A stretch of 64,000 nucleotides of DNA from contig OZ010795.1 in assembly GCA_963932465.1 (NCBI GenBank), positions 525,393,451 to 525,457,450 on the forward strand, read 5' to 3'. Positions 46,886 through 58,235 of the stretch are shown one piece after another. The notes under the pieces were generated by a model, which was given only the letters and a program-made list of their open reading frames with translations, was not told the DNA's origin and ran no database searches. The stretch's first letter is position 1, and every line of letters begins with the position of its first letter. The stretch is from Maratus speciosus. Its lineage: Eukaryota > Arthropoda > Arachnida > Araneae > Salticidae. The position numbers were made by a program, and so were the translations under genes.

Positions 46886-47802
46886 TGCTGGATTCCCAAG
46901 AAGTTTTCAAACATTATGATTTAAGCCCGTTTAATTAAAACGTCATTTGGCATCATACTTAGCGATTGGTTAGTTAAACGTAATAAAAAAAAGCTTATTC
47001 AAACGTGTTACCTACGCAAATGTAGAACAATGCAACATGTTTACTACAAGGAACGCCAGTTCCCATTTTCATCTTCAAGCTGAAAGCGCTCAGTAATTTG
47101 ATTATATATAATTTACAGTTATGTAACCGTTTTATAAAAAACATTTGAATGACTGGACAGCTTGTTATAGATCGTCCACGGAGTACAAAAAAGTTAATTT
47201 GTATTATAAATGTTTAAATGAAAATTCTTCAGAGATATTTTCTGAAGTTGAAAAATATTTTTTTATTAAAATCCATGCAGTATTACAAAGTGTAAACACT
47301 CTCCTCTGTTGAAGCAAATTGTCCTGTCTGTCAACTGTTTTTAAAGAAAACGATTAAACAGCACTGGTCAACAATGGTTCTGCTACTGAACTGAAATTAG
47401 CATAAAAAATTGCAATACACTCCTAAGTTGTGTATTTGGTTGCTGGCACAGTTGAATTGACGTCAGCGTTACTCAAGCACATGTTTTTATATTACATAAT
47501 GTTCTGGAGATGAACTGAGGAGGGAATGTTCTGGAGAGGATACTGAAATTCTGAATTAACAAAGTAAAAAAAAAATACACGGTTTTGTAAATAAACTTTA
47601 CTAATTACACTGGTACACAACAATGGTTCTGCTACTGAATTGAAATTATTTGTTTCCTTTTCTTTTCCGCTGATAAGGAATCTAGTTTTAGATTTACTCC
47701 AACACGTCATAGTTTTTGAGATATTAGCACATTTCGATTTATGCAAATTTAAGATTTTTTGTGCCATACTATGGACATTTTATGTACAATAAATGTCAGA
47801 CT

Positions 47803-47845
<43 letters not shown>

Positions 47846-48601
47846 ATTACTGGACTACTTTCTTCAGATAAAAGTCGCATTCTGCATATTCTTAACATTC
47901 ATTTACCAATTATTAGGTCTAATTTGCATGGTTTTCAATGGTATAGTGTTTACATTACTTTCAACTTTAAAGTAGTTGCCACAGAATTTACTTAATGCTT
48001 TTGTAGTCTAGAGTTTTATGCTGATTCCAAAAGTGAATGTTTTTTTCTATTACGTCTATTTTTTGAGTAAAATGAATACCCCATTGTTAAAAACTACACG
48101 TGATAGAAGAAAACGGATACCAGATTTGAAATCGACGCAAAAATGTGGTTTAAAAACATATTAACGTACTCATATAGCAAAAATATTTGGACGCCAAGAA
48201 AAGTTATTCAAAAAACATGAAAAATTAGGCACCAAAATTTGGCCTATTTCACTGTCACATGCCAATATAATCTCGAATTCATTTGCAAAGTAAACTGAAC
48301 AATAACCATAACGTAAAACAAAAACGCCTGCCTGATATTGCTTTATGTCTTAAATTTGCATATAACTGTTTAAAAATTCCAAACTTTACATAAATCGAAA
48401 TATGCAAATATCTAAAATTAGACTAACGGGAGGAAATCTCAAATTACACTCGTAACCAGCGCAAAAAACTACATAAGTTTCAACCAATTGCAGTTCATTT
48501 GTAGAGCAAAAGTTTAAATTTGTTGCCAAGTGTAATATGTAATTTAGAATTTTTTTGACCCATGTGAACACTTTAAATTATGGACAAGTAACCTTTATCT
48601 A
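46886..48601. other. Intergenic with a weak fold-back around a poly(T) run
   Basis: Sequence near 47725-47765 (ATATTAGCACATTTCGATTT) is mirrored near 48380-48420. Between them lies the poly(T). CAACAATGGTTCTGCTACTG occurs twice in direct orientation, at 47370 and 47620. These look like pieces of an unnamed repeat. No gene seen: the 91-codon minus ORF at 47492-47767 is unremarkable. Confidence 0.45.
47804..47842. repeat. Poly(T) run, 39 nt
   Basis: Follows ATGTCAGACTG and is followed by ATGATTACTGG. Confidence 0.95.
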
Positions 48602-50156
48602 CAGTGGTGGTCAAAATTATAAGGACAAGGCAAAAATAGCCAAATCTTGGCTACATTTGGCCGAAAACTTATGCAAATTGAATGGCTGGAAACCAATGAA
48701 AAACGAAGATTATTTTTATAAGTTTTTATGAAAATATGTGAAAAATTCATATTCATAAAATGTATTATGGATTTATACAGCCATCTGATATGGACAAAAT
48801 TATAAGAACAACTGTATTTGTGTGTTCTCAAAAGTAAAGTTTGCATGTTTTTTGCTCTGCACACGGAACTTCCGGACGATATAAATGCGTAGTAAGCGTT
48901 TGGGATCGTCATATTCTGTTTTTCAGTCATGCCGCTTAGGTACAAAGCTTTCGGAGTTTGAGAAAGGTAAAGTGGATGCATTTAAAAGTTCAGGACTTTC
49001 TGTACGCCAAATTGCGACAAATCTTAATAGATCAAGAACGGTTATTTACGATTATCTTAAAAATCCCGGTAAATATGGACGGCAAAGACATACAGGTAGG
49101 CCATCTTCTGTTTCTGTACTTGAGAAAAGAATGATAATAAGGCGAGCTTGCTCCAAAAAACAAATGTCAACAGAAATAAAATGTGAATTGAACTTAGAAT
49201 GCAGTGCTCGAATTGTTCGACGTGTTCTACAAAAAAAAAAAAAAGATTCGCTATGGTAAACATATGTTACGACCGCCTCTTACAAAAGTTCATAAAAGAC
49301 TGAGATGGAGTTTGCCAAAGAATGCATTACTATTGAAACAAAGTGGGATGACGTTGTCTTTTCCGATGAGAAACGTTTAATTTGGATGAACCAGATAGTT
49401 TTCGCTACTTCAGGTATGATATCCGTAGAGAAAAAGTAATTTTCACAAAGCGTGCATTTGGAGGTTGCTCAGTTACAGTCTGGTGAGGTTTCACAACTGA
49501 TGGAACTACACCAATTGTTTTTGTGCAGGGTAGAATGAATTCTGGGAGTTATGTTGATGTATTGGGCAATAATCTTTTACCGGAAGCATCGTTAATAACG
49601 AGTGGAGACTATTTTTTCCGTCAGGACAATGCCTCAGTACATGTTTCCCAAACTTCAAAATCGTGGTTTGATGCTAATTTCGTGAAACTACTTGATTGTC
49701 CGGCCAGAAGCCCTGAGCTGAATCCAATGGAAAATCTGTGGAGTATTTTGGCACACGAAGTATACAAAAATGGTATAGAAGATGAAAACAAGCAAGAGCT
49801 CATGTCCTCCATCGAAAAAGCCTGGTCAAAAATTTCCAAGAACGTTCTTAAGGAACTGTCAAACTCCATGACGTCAAGGACTGATAAAAGAGATTGAGAA
49901 GAAATCAGAGATTATTAATTATTAGTGTGTTTCAGGCAAAAACATTCATTGTCCTTATAATTTTGTCCAATTTTTACAATGACATATTTTGTTAATTATG
50001 GCAAAACATTCATATTTTGCATTTTCCGATGCTTTGCATTCTACAATGATTTCTAGCATAAAAAAGCATTTTACGTATAAATTTCACTTTATTTAGTTCA
50101 GAAATAAAAATTTTCTGTGCAATTTTCAATTGTTCTTATAATTCTGACCACCACTG
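48602..50156 (+). mobile_element. Tc1-like element, complete with both ends
   Basis: TA at 48600-48601 and 50157-50158. The left end is CAGTGGTGGTCAAAATTATA and the right end, read inward, is CAGTGGTGGTCAGAATTATA. The 1555-bp length is usual for Tc1. The transposase between is nearly full length but interrupted, so this is the youngest-looking Tc1 copy in the window. Confidence 0.92.
48929..49897 (+). pseudogene. Tc1-like transposase, DD34E, broken by frameshifts and a stop
   Basis: Begins with ATG at 48929 and shifts frame within a few codons into GTKLSEFEKGKVDAFKSSGL with SVRQIATNLNRS (first HTH). The GRPSS hook and second HTH (CSARIVRRVLQ) follow. An A run at 49230-49243 shifts the frame again. 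Then come FAKECITIETKWDDVVFSDE (first Asp), FRQDNASVHVS (second Asp) and SPELNPMENLW (Glu), with 34 residues between the second Asp and the Glu. Other breaks are a shift near 49378 and a TGA at about 49485, where Trp-Gly-Gly is expected. The end is at 49897. The catalytic triad is intact, and the damage is limited to a few sites. Confidence 0.92.
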
Positions 50157-50239
50157 TATGAACACTGCTGAATATTTTAGGTGTATTTTCATAAGCGTAC
50201 TATTTAACAATTCTTCTCAATTTTTGATTTCTCATATTG

Positions 50240-51110
50240 AATAAGGCATTGCCCATAGAATCAATATTCGTCAAATGGTACGTTAATGCTTCATTAACTG
50301 CAATAAAATTTATATTAAAGGGAAGTGTTTCAATACTTAAAAATCAATTAAAAAATTGAAACTCGAATAATTTACTAAAATATATAATTTAATATTTTTT
50401 GAGAAGTAAATTAAATTTTGTAAAACATACTGAAAAACACAAAAGTAAAATTTCCATATTTACACAAACTTTTTTCAAGAATTGTTTTTCATTTTACTGT
50501 TTCTCACTACCTATAGTTTCGAATAAGAAAAGAAATAAAAATAAAAATAAAAACCGTGAAACAAAATTAACATTGTCGCAAAAACAGTCGCATACATAAT
50601 AAACAGAATAAAATTTCCTTATTATAGTAATATGTTTATTAAGTTAGATTCCTAAGAAATACTTCTGTTTTTTTTTCTCTCTAGATATAGTATTAGAATT
50701 TTAATAGTCGTTTTAGTTTTTAAAAATGCAATTTAAACAGTCTTAGGTAAATTTAATGCATTTCAACTAATATTGTTTCTGTAAAAAATTGTTTTAAGTT
50801 TATTTCTTTCAAACGAATTATGCCCAAAGGAAAAAGGAAGTAATAAAAGATGAATGAATAAACGAATGTGAATGAGAACATACTAAATGCTCCAAAAAAA
50901 AAAAAAAGTTAAATTATTTGATTTTTATTTATAAATGTTTTCCGTATATATACCAAAACGTCTTCTATCCTAGATTGAAAAAAAAAGTCAATTGTGTTTT
51001 TCATGGATTTTAATTGTCTCTGGATTAGTTTTGATTTCAATACGTCTTTTTATTGTCTATGTTCTTTTTTAATATATTAGAAAATTGTTTTTACTAAAAC
51101 GGTTTGCATT
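50240..51110 (+). repeat. Duplicated block B, second copy
   Basis: Counterpart of 16400-17170. Starts soon after the Tc1 element and leads into the composite transposon at 51246. The short A/T-rich ORF at 50399-50599 is not conserved in the other copy. Confidence 0.85.
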
Positions 51111-51485
51111 TGGTTTTCCCGTAATTTATTTTTTCGGAAGCTTTAAATATTAATTTTCTATTTCAGTTTAGTCTATGATAGTCAAAGATTTAGTATGCAA
51201 AAAAGTATAATCAAAATTAAGCGTTGCTATTGTATGCGTGATTTTTTAAGGGCACAAGGGATCTTCAAACTCATTTTTTACTTTTTAAATTGCACCTTAA
51301 ATACTATTCATGGGCACACTATATGAATTATGGCATATATTTATCAAGTAAGAAATTAAAAAATAATTGAGAAAAATAAGGAATTTTTCTGAATATTTTA
51401 AGTGTTATTAGGAATTTTCAAAATGTCCCACCATCACTCTGTATCAATTAAAACCCTCGATATTTTTAGGCCAGTTTGATTTACA

Positions 51486-54425
51486 TCTATACTAATAAAA
51501 GAACAAATCGCTCTGTCTGTCTGTCTGTTTGTGTGTCTGTCTGTGTGCGATGGCTAGCAAAATCTACTGAACGTACGAGGCTCAAAATTTTTTGAGGCTA
51601 GCCCAAAGTGTCTCATGATGTACCATACCTTTAGAATTTTAAAATTTTAATTAACAGCTGAGTAATTAATTACCAACCGCGACTCACTCTCATCAAGCAG
51701 CCGAATTAAAAAAGTATTTCTTTCTTCAAAACCACAGATTGACTAGAATGAGACCCCGATGCGAGGGTAGCAATCCTAGCGTTAAGGTTGCCTACAATGG
51801 GACCTCGAGCGAGGCTAGATGTTTACAGAAGGAAAAAGGATATAATACATTGAGAATCCGCATTCACCGGGTTCCTACATTTCAAAGTACACTAGGAGTT
51901 TTTAAGGGACGTTATATATATATTTTTTATTGCTTTTATCGAGTTGAAATTAACACACCTATGAGTATTTTAAACGACGAATCAAAATATTCTTTGAAAA
52001 ACAACATCAATTAGCGAATATAAATTAATTAACGATTTACTAAATTTTTTGAGTGTGTTCTTATCAGGCAGCTGTTTGATAAATCATCAACAGGAGATTG
52101 ACAGGAGACCACGTGTGTACCATTTTCGCAGGCAACGAGATACATTCTGCCAGCGGAATTGAAAATTATTGTTAAAAAAATCTAAATAAAAAATAATTTT
52201 TTTGACAATGAGTCTACCTGTATAAAAAAACGTTTAGATTTGTTAGATTTGTGTAAATGGGGAGGGGGGGGGGACTACTTTTGATTAAATATCCCAGTTA
52301 GTCGACATGACAAATATTATTATGATAAACACTAGCGTGCTTCGCCCGCTATCGCATAATTTGTATTTGTTAGATTTGTGTAAATGGAAAAGGGGGGGGG
52401 GGGAGAGGAAACTACTTTTGATTAAATATCCCAGTTAGTTCGCATTACAGATATTATTATGACAAAGACTAGCGTGCTTCGCGCGCTATAGCATAATTTC
52501 AGTGCGTGCGCAGCTGATATAAAATGAGATGCATTCTTCCAGCGAAATTGAAAAGCGTGCTTCGCCCGCTATCGCATAATTTGTATTTGTTAGGTTTGTG
52601 CAAATGGAAAAGGGGGGGGGGGTACTTTTGATTAAATATCCCAGTTAGTCCTCATAAAAAATATTATTATGATATAGACTAACGTGCTTCGTCCGCTATC
52701 GCATAATTTGTATTTGTTAGATATGTGTAATTGGTAGGGGGGTGGAATACTTTTGATTAAATATCCCAGTTAGTCCTCATAACAAATATTATTATGATAA
52801 AGACTAACGTGCTTCGTCCGCTATCGCATAATTTGTATTTGTTAGATATGTGTAATTGGTAGGGGGGAGGGGACTACTTTTGATTAAATATCCCAGTTAG
52901 TCCTCATAACAAATATTATTATGATAAAGACTAACGTGCTTCGTCCGCTATCGCATAATTTGTATTTGTTAGATATGTGTAATTGGTAGGGGGGTGGAAT
53001 ACTTTTGATTAAATATCCCAGTTAGTCCTCATAACAAATATTATTATGATAAAGACTAACGTGCTTCGTCCGCTATCGCATAATTTGTATTTGTTAGATA
53101 TGTGTAATTGGTAGGGGGGTGGAATACTTTTGATTAAATATCCCAGTTAGTCCTCATAACAAATATTATTATGATAAAGACTAACGTGCTTCGTCCGCTA
53201 TCGCATAATTTGTATTTGTTAGATATGTGTAATTGGTAGGGGGGAGGGGACTACTTTTGATTAAATATCCCAGTTAGTCCTCATAACAAATATTATTATG
53301 ATAAAGACTAACGTGCTTCGTCCGCTATCGCATAATTTGTATTTGTTAGATATGTGTAATTGGTAGGGGGGTGAAATACTTTTGATTAAATATCCCAGTT
53401 AGTCCTCATAACAAATATTATTATGATAAAGACTAACGTGCTTCGTCCGCTATCGCATATTTTGTATTTGTTAGATATGTGTAATTGGTAGGGGGGGGGG
53501 GACTACTTTTGATTAAATATCCCAGTTAGTCCTCAGAACAAATATTATTATGATAAAGACTAACGTGCTTCGTCCGCTATCGCATAATTTGTATTTGTTA
53601 GATATGTGTAATTGGTACGGGGGTGGAATACTTTTGATTAAATATCCCAGTTAGTCCTCATAACAAATATTATTATGATAAAGACTAACGTGCTTCGTCC
53701 GCTATCGCATAATTTGTATTTGTTAGATATGTGTAATTGGTAGGGGGGTGAAATACTTTTGATTAAATATCCCAGTTAGTCCTCATAACAAATATTATTA
53801 TGATAAAGACTAACGTGCTTCGTCCGCTATCGCATAATTTGTATTTGTTAGATATGTGTAATTGGTAGGGGGGTGGAATACTTTTGATTAAATATCCCAG
53901 TTAGTCCTCATAACAAATATTATTATGATAAAGACTAACGTGCTTCGCCCGCTATCGCATAATTTGTATTTGTTAGATATGTGTAATTGGTAGGGGGGTG
54001 AAATACTTTTGATTAAATATCCCAGTTAGTCCGCATGCTGATATTATTATGACAAAGACTAGCGTGCTTCGCCCGCTATCGCATAATTTCAGCTGCGGGA
54101 TATAAAATGAGATGAATTCTTCCAGCAGAATTGAAAATTATTTAAAATAAATGAATTTTTTGACAAAGGGTCTACCTGTATAAAGAAACGTTTGTATTTG
54201 TTAGATTTGTGTAAATGGGGAAGGGGTGAAGGGAACTACTTTTGATTAAATATCCCAGTAAGTCCGCATGACAGATATTATTATAACAAAGACTAGCGTG
54301 CTTCGCCCGCTATCGCATACTTTAAGTGCGTGCGCAGCAGATATAAAATGAAATGCATTCTTCAAATTTAAGGTTTATTTAAGAATATTATTATATGCCC
54401 AAGCAACGCCGGGCGGGTCTGCTAG
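51486..54425 (+). mobile_element. Non-autonomous Helitron with internal minisatellite
   Basis: Starts TCTATACTAATAAAAGAAC after an A (51485). Ends in a GCCC...GGGC hairpin region and CTGCTAG before a T (54426). The TC...CTAG ends and insertion between A and T are Helitron hallmarks. The related fold-back copy at 2.4 kb shows the unfilled site between 2451 and 2452. A CTGTCTGT run follows the 5' end. No Rep/helicase gene is present. Most of the length is the tandem array. Confidence 0.88.
52217..54070 (+). repeat. 125/127-bp minisatellite inside the Helitron
   Basis: About thirteen near-identical units between 52682 and 54062, with more diverged units at both edges (52335, 52472, 52555, 54296). 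The mark CGTGCTTCGTCCGCTATCGC recurs at spacings of 125 or 127 bp. Two variants differ in the G-run (GGGGGGTGGAATAC in 125-bp units, GGGGGGAGGGGACTAC in 127-bp units) and alternate irregularly. Edge units have CGCCCGC for CGTCCGC. The inner units are nearly identical, which suggests recent amplification. Confidence 0.95.
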
Positions 54426-54789
54426 TATACAAATACAACTGTGCATCGAATTTTATATGTTTGAATATAAAAGTAAAAGATAAAAAAATTCTAAATTTTA
54501 TGAAATTTTTAGCATTTTTACATCGTCGTTCTGCACTTAACTACCTTTAACTTTTCCAATTATATTTAGTTTAATAAAACTACGCACAGTTTTATTTCAA
54601 TGTGTTAACCAAACTGGCATAAAAAATATTGAGGATTTTAATTGATATGAAGTTAGGTTGGTACAGTTTGAAAGTTCTTGATAACGCTTAAAATATTCAG
54701 AAAAATACCTTATTTTTCTCCAATATTTTTTTTTAAATTATTTCTTGCGTCGTAAATATATGCCATAACTCATGCAGTGTGCCCTTGAA

Positions 54790-55030
54790 CACTGTAAAAA
54801 AAATCCAAACAAGATTCCTGTAGGAAACGGAAAAACAGTTGTCCTTCTTGGGATGGAAAATTTTCCGAATAAAAATTTTCGGAATAAAATCCGAAAAAAA
54901 TATAAATAATAACTAAAATGGTATTTCTTGGATTTTATTCCGAGCTGGGTCGGAAAATTTTCCGTCGCGAGAAGGACAACTGTTTTTCCGTCTCCTACAG
55001 GAAACTTGTTCGGATTTTTTTTTTACAGTG
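54790..55030. mobile_element. CACTG-ended MITE, 241 bp
   Basis: CACTGTAAAAAAAATCC at the left is mirrored at the right. The arms share TCCTGTAGGAAACGGAAAAA, AGTTGTCCTTCT and GGAAAATTTTCCG. AA flanks both sides (54788-54789 and 55031-55032). The uninterrupted homologous sequence near 51305 has a single AA, which supports a 2-bp target duplication. Confidence 0.88.
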
Positions 55031-55148
55031 AATAGTATTTAAGGTGCAATTTAAAAAAATAAAAAACTGAATTTGAAGGTCCCTTGTCCCCTTAAAGGAT
55101 CTATTAAATTATTTAAATTTTATTCAAAATGCACATCACATTATATCA

Positions 55149-55285
55149 CACTGTAAAACCAATCCGACCAGTTTTCCTGTAGGAATCGGAAAAATAGTTG
55201 CCTTTATTGTACCGGAAAAATTTTCGACCCAGCTCGGAATAAAATCAGTAAAAATCGGAAGAAAATCCGTAAAATACCGTTTTAT

Positions 55286-55326
<41 letters not shown>

Positions 55327-55425
55327 GGATTTTATTCCGAGCTGGGTCGGAAAATTTTCCGGTACTATAAGAACAACTATTTTTCCGATTCCAACAGGAA
55401 AACTGGTCGGAATTTTTTTACAGTG
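55149..55425. mobile_element. CACTG-ended MITE, 277 bp, with central poly(T)
   Basis: Same family as the 54790 copy: CACTGTAAAACCAATCCGAC mirrored at the right, with CAGCTCGGAATAAAATC in both arms. The centre carries a 36-nt poly(T). The flanking dinucleotides CA and TA do not match. Confidence 0.85.
55289..55324. repeat. Poly(T) run, 36 nt
   Basis: Sits at the centre of the MITE palindrome. The sister copy at 54790 has none. Confidence 0.95.
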
Positions 55426-55799
55426 TATATTTAATTTTAAAAAAGTATTTCACAAATATTGAATTCTACACTTTATCGAATATACAAATATTTTTATAAC
55501 TTAATGTTATAGACATTATGAAAAAACAAATGTTTAATACCGTGTTTTATTAAATGAACTTACTTAGTCAAGTTTAACTGAATATCTCGATGAATAACGT
55601 CTTTTTGAAGGAGATATATACAGCATATTTTTTAATCTAAATATCACAGATGCGAACAATACCAATTAGAGAACTGAGATTCCATATCTCTTTTGTTATA
55701 CGGTAATATGTAAACATTAATTTCGTGCAAATAAATCAATTTAATAAATTATACTTCAAAAGAAGCTACTGTTATATATTAGGCATATTGGTTATTTAA

Positions 55800-57430
55800 T
55801 CAGATTTTCATGAGACGTGGAAAATATTTATTATGTTATCTCAAATTTTATGCTGCAATTATAAAATATACTCTCTCATGATTAACCAAAAACCTGCATT
55901 ATTTATGGAATTTGGAAAAATAAATGCAATAAATTATTCAACTAAAATTTTTTGAAAATCTGTTTTAGTTTTATAATATGCGTCTAATTTTCATTGTATA
56001 AATCCCGCTTGTAATTTTTTGTGAAATAAAGTTTATTATTTGTTATTTTTTAATCTTATGTATCAATATTCTTATTACTCTAATGCATAAGATGATATTA
56101 AACAATTTTATCAAAACAGGTGGTGATATAAAAGTTACAGACTTAATGTAGTATATAATGAAAAGTATAATTAATAGTATATAATGAATTCTTGATATCA
56201 TACCCGACATATATTTATTTCGTTCCGAAGAATTTTTCTGAAAAAGCTTACGTACAATAGTTGCAGCATATGAGTTTTAGATGAAGCATAAATTTTACGA
56301 TGCATTTACGAAATATACGCTCTCATGATGTACAAAAAAAGTCTTTATTATTTTTAGAATATTGAACAATAAATGCAATAATATTTTCAAGATAACTTAT
56401 TTTAAAAAATCTATTATCTTTTGTAATATATGTATTTTTTATGCATAAATTATGTTTGCAAACTATTATGAAATAAAGTTTATTATTGCTTTATATAATT
56501 TTCTGTATATTAATATTCTTATTACCTTTATGTGTACGGTATTACTAAATATTTTGAAAAAAAAAACGGAGGGATTATTAAATGCAGAGAAATAATAATA
56601 AAAAATTATCCATAAAAGCATTTTTGATCTAATACTTGACATGTATTGAATTTTTAAAAATTTCCTACGTAAGAATAAAAAACAAGCAAACAACATATTT
56701 ACAACATAATCATATTATCAAATTAAGAGTTATCGTAACTATAATAAATATATTTTTACAATTATTTTATATATTTTATTACTGAAATACCTTTTATTAT
56801 TGAGAAAAATCAAATAATTTATATCTAAGCTCACATGCTTTTCCAGTTTTGGGAATACACCCTGTAAATAATAATCTTTAATTTCTTTACTATATATTGT
56901 AGCTTTACACATAAAAAAAAAAAAAAAAAAAAGTTTGTTTGACGATTTAATATTTCAAAGCAAACGATTAGATATATTAAATTTTGCGGAAATAAAAATG
57001 AACACTATTATATTGTAATTTTAAATATAAAAATAAAACAAATAATAAATCTGCTCCGAGTTCAATATTGAGCTATTATTTAAGCACAATGGTTCACTAA
57101 TATTGCAGCATTTAGACCTATACATACATCTCGTAAACAGTATGTTCATATTTTTTTTTTTTCTGCTAAACACTTTTACATAGAAATGACTATCAAAAAC
57201 AAATGTTTTTGGAATGACTTGCCGTACAAACTAGTTATATTGATTTTTAAAAAGCGTTTGATTACAATTAAGTTTATTGCTTAATGCTTAATAATAACTT
57301 TTAATTCCCGTCTTACTAACAGTAATTTGAAGTTCTTATGCTATTGATACACATATATTTAATTTTCCGTTTTAAGAAAATATATGCACAAGAAAATGTA
57401 ATACAAAAATATATACTTTCATTACAATTA
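55800..57430 (+). repeat. Duplicated block C, second copy (internally repeated)
   Basis: Counterpart of 19300-20460 and 22280-22550. Within it, 55850-56200 and about 56290-56500 are themselves related (both contain CTCTCATGAT, AATAAATGCAATAA and GAAATAAAGTTTATTATT). From 56600 to 56780 it matches 20220-20360, and from 56860 to 57110 it matches 22280-22550. Confidence 0.75.
56913..56932. repeat. Poly(A) run, 20 nt
   Basis: Inside duplicated block C, after CTTTACACAT. The other copy lacks it. Confidence 0.95.
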
Positions 57431-58109
57431 ATTGCTTTTAGATCCATATGAATTAGTGTATAAAGATTTATTTTGTTTCATAATTTAGAAAGATAAGTTT
57501 TAGGGAACGGAATTTTTGCCATGTCATTGGACCACTATAAATTGTATTTAATTTTTCCGACTTAATTAAATTTATCATTTTTAAATTGACAAGAAAACTA
57601 TTGAAAAAAGATGTATATTTTCGTTGGTTTTTAGTTCTAAATACAAATTATTTTGTAAGTTTTAAAACGGAAATAAAAAATACATGTACAATTTAATGAC
57701 TATCAATATATCTTCTATAATAATAAAGAAAGAAGTTTGTGTGTAAGTGAATGAGTGAGTGAGTGTGTCGACGGTATTCTGAAGAGACCACTGCACGTAG
57801 AGCTACACTATTTAGGGAAAAGGTACGTCTATATATGAAGTTTTGCACCTCGAAGCCCGATTTTCGATTTTTTTATTTAATTTTTTTATGCGATTTTTAG
57901 CGTTTTTTTATGTTTCGAGGCGATTTTTCCATATAAGTGAGAAGAATATGGTTTCTTTCTTTTAACCCAATGTAGTAAATTTTGTTCTCTTTTCAAAAAA
58001 GTTTATTCGGAATTCGTGCAGCGATTTTTGAATTTTTAACGAATTTTTTATGCAATTATTGAACAGCATTTAATGCATTTAATAAGGAGGTTACCGTAGA
58101 GGGACACAG

Positions 58110-58235
58110 TTCTGTCGCCAAACGCCGCCAAGTTTATCGCCAACTTGGAGGTATATCGCCAAATTTGGCGACCAAAATGAGTCACCAAAAGTGACGCCAA
58201 CTTGGCGATATCTCTAATATTTCGCCAAATTCCCT
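58110..58235. repeat. CGCCAA/TTGGCG inverted motif cluster
   Basis: CGCCAA and its complement TTGGCG occur about eight times in 125 bp, in both orientations, allowing several hairpins (for example CGCCAAATTTGGCG). Single CGCCAA copies recur at 58890, 59450 and 59772, and at 62030-62085 in the next Helitron. The 79-codon ORF over it is a by-product. Confidence 0.8.

Larger units (their letters stand above)
51246..55095. mobile_element. Fold-back TTAA element, copy 2, with two nested insertions
   Basis: TTAA at 51246-51249 and 55092-55095. The ends are GGGCACAAGGGATCTTCAAA and, read inward from the right, GGGGACAAGGGACCTTCAAA. The arms match copy 1 (2147-2872) throughout. The left arm is 51250-51485. 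The right arm is 54426-54789 plus 55031-55091. A Helitron (51486-54425) and a CACTG MITE (54790-55030) were inserted later. Removing both restores continuity with copy 1. Confidence 0.85.

Noticed and set aside
47492..47767. 91-codon minus-strand ORF
   Set aside because: No family resemblance. It crosses one of two direct-repeat copies of a non-coding phrase.
48595..48981. 128-codon minus-strand ORF
   Set aside because: It overlaps the Tc1 left end and transposase start in antisense. Several other minus ORFs over 49-49.9 kb are shadows as well.
51739..52014. 91-codon ORF near the Helitron 5' end
   Set aside because: No Rep or helicase motif is present. The composition matches the non-coding 5' part of non-autonomous Helitrons.
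52217..54070. CRISPR-like direct repeats
   Set aside because: Units are contiguous, without unique spacers, inside a eukaryotic Helitron. This is a minisatellite.
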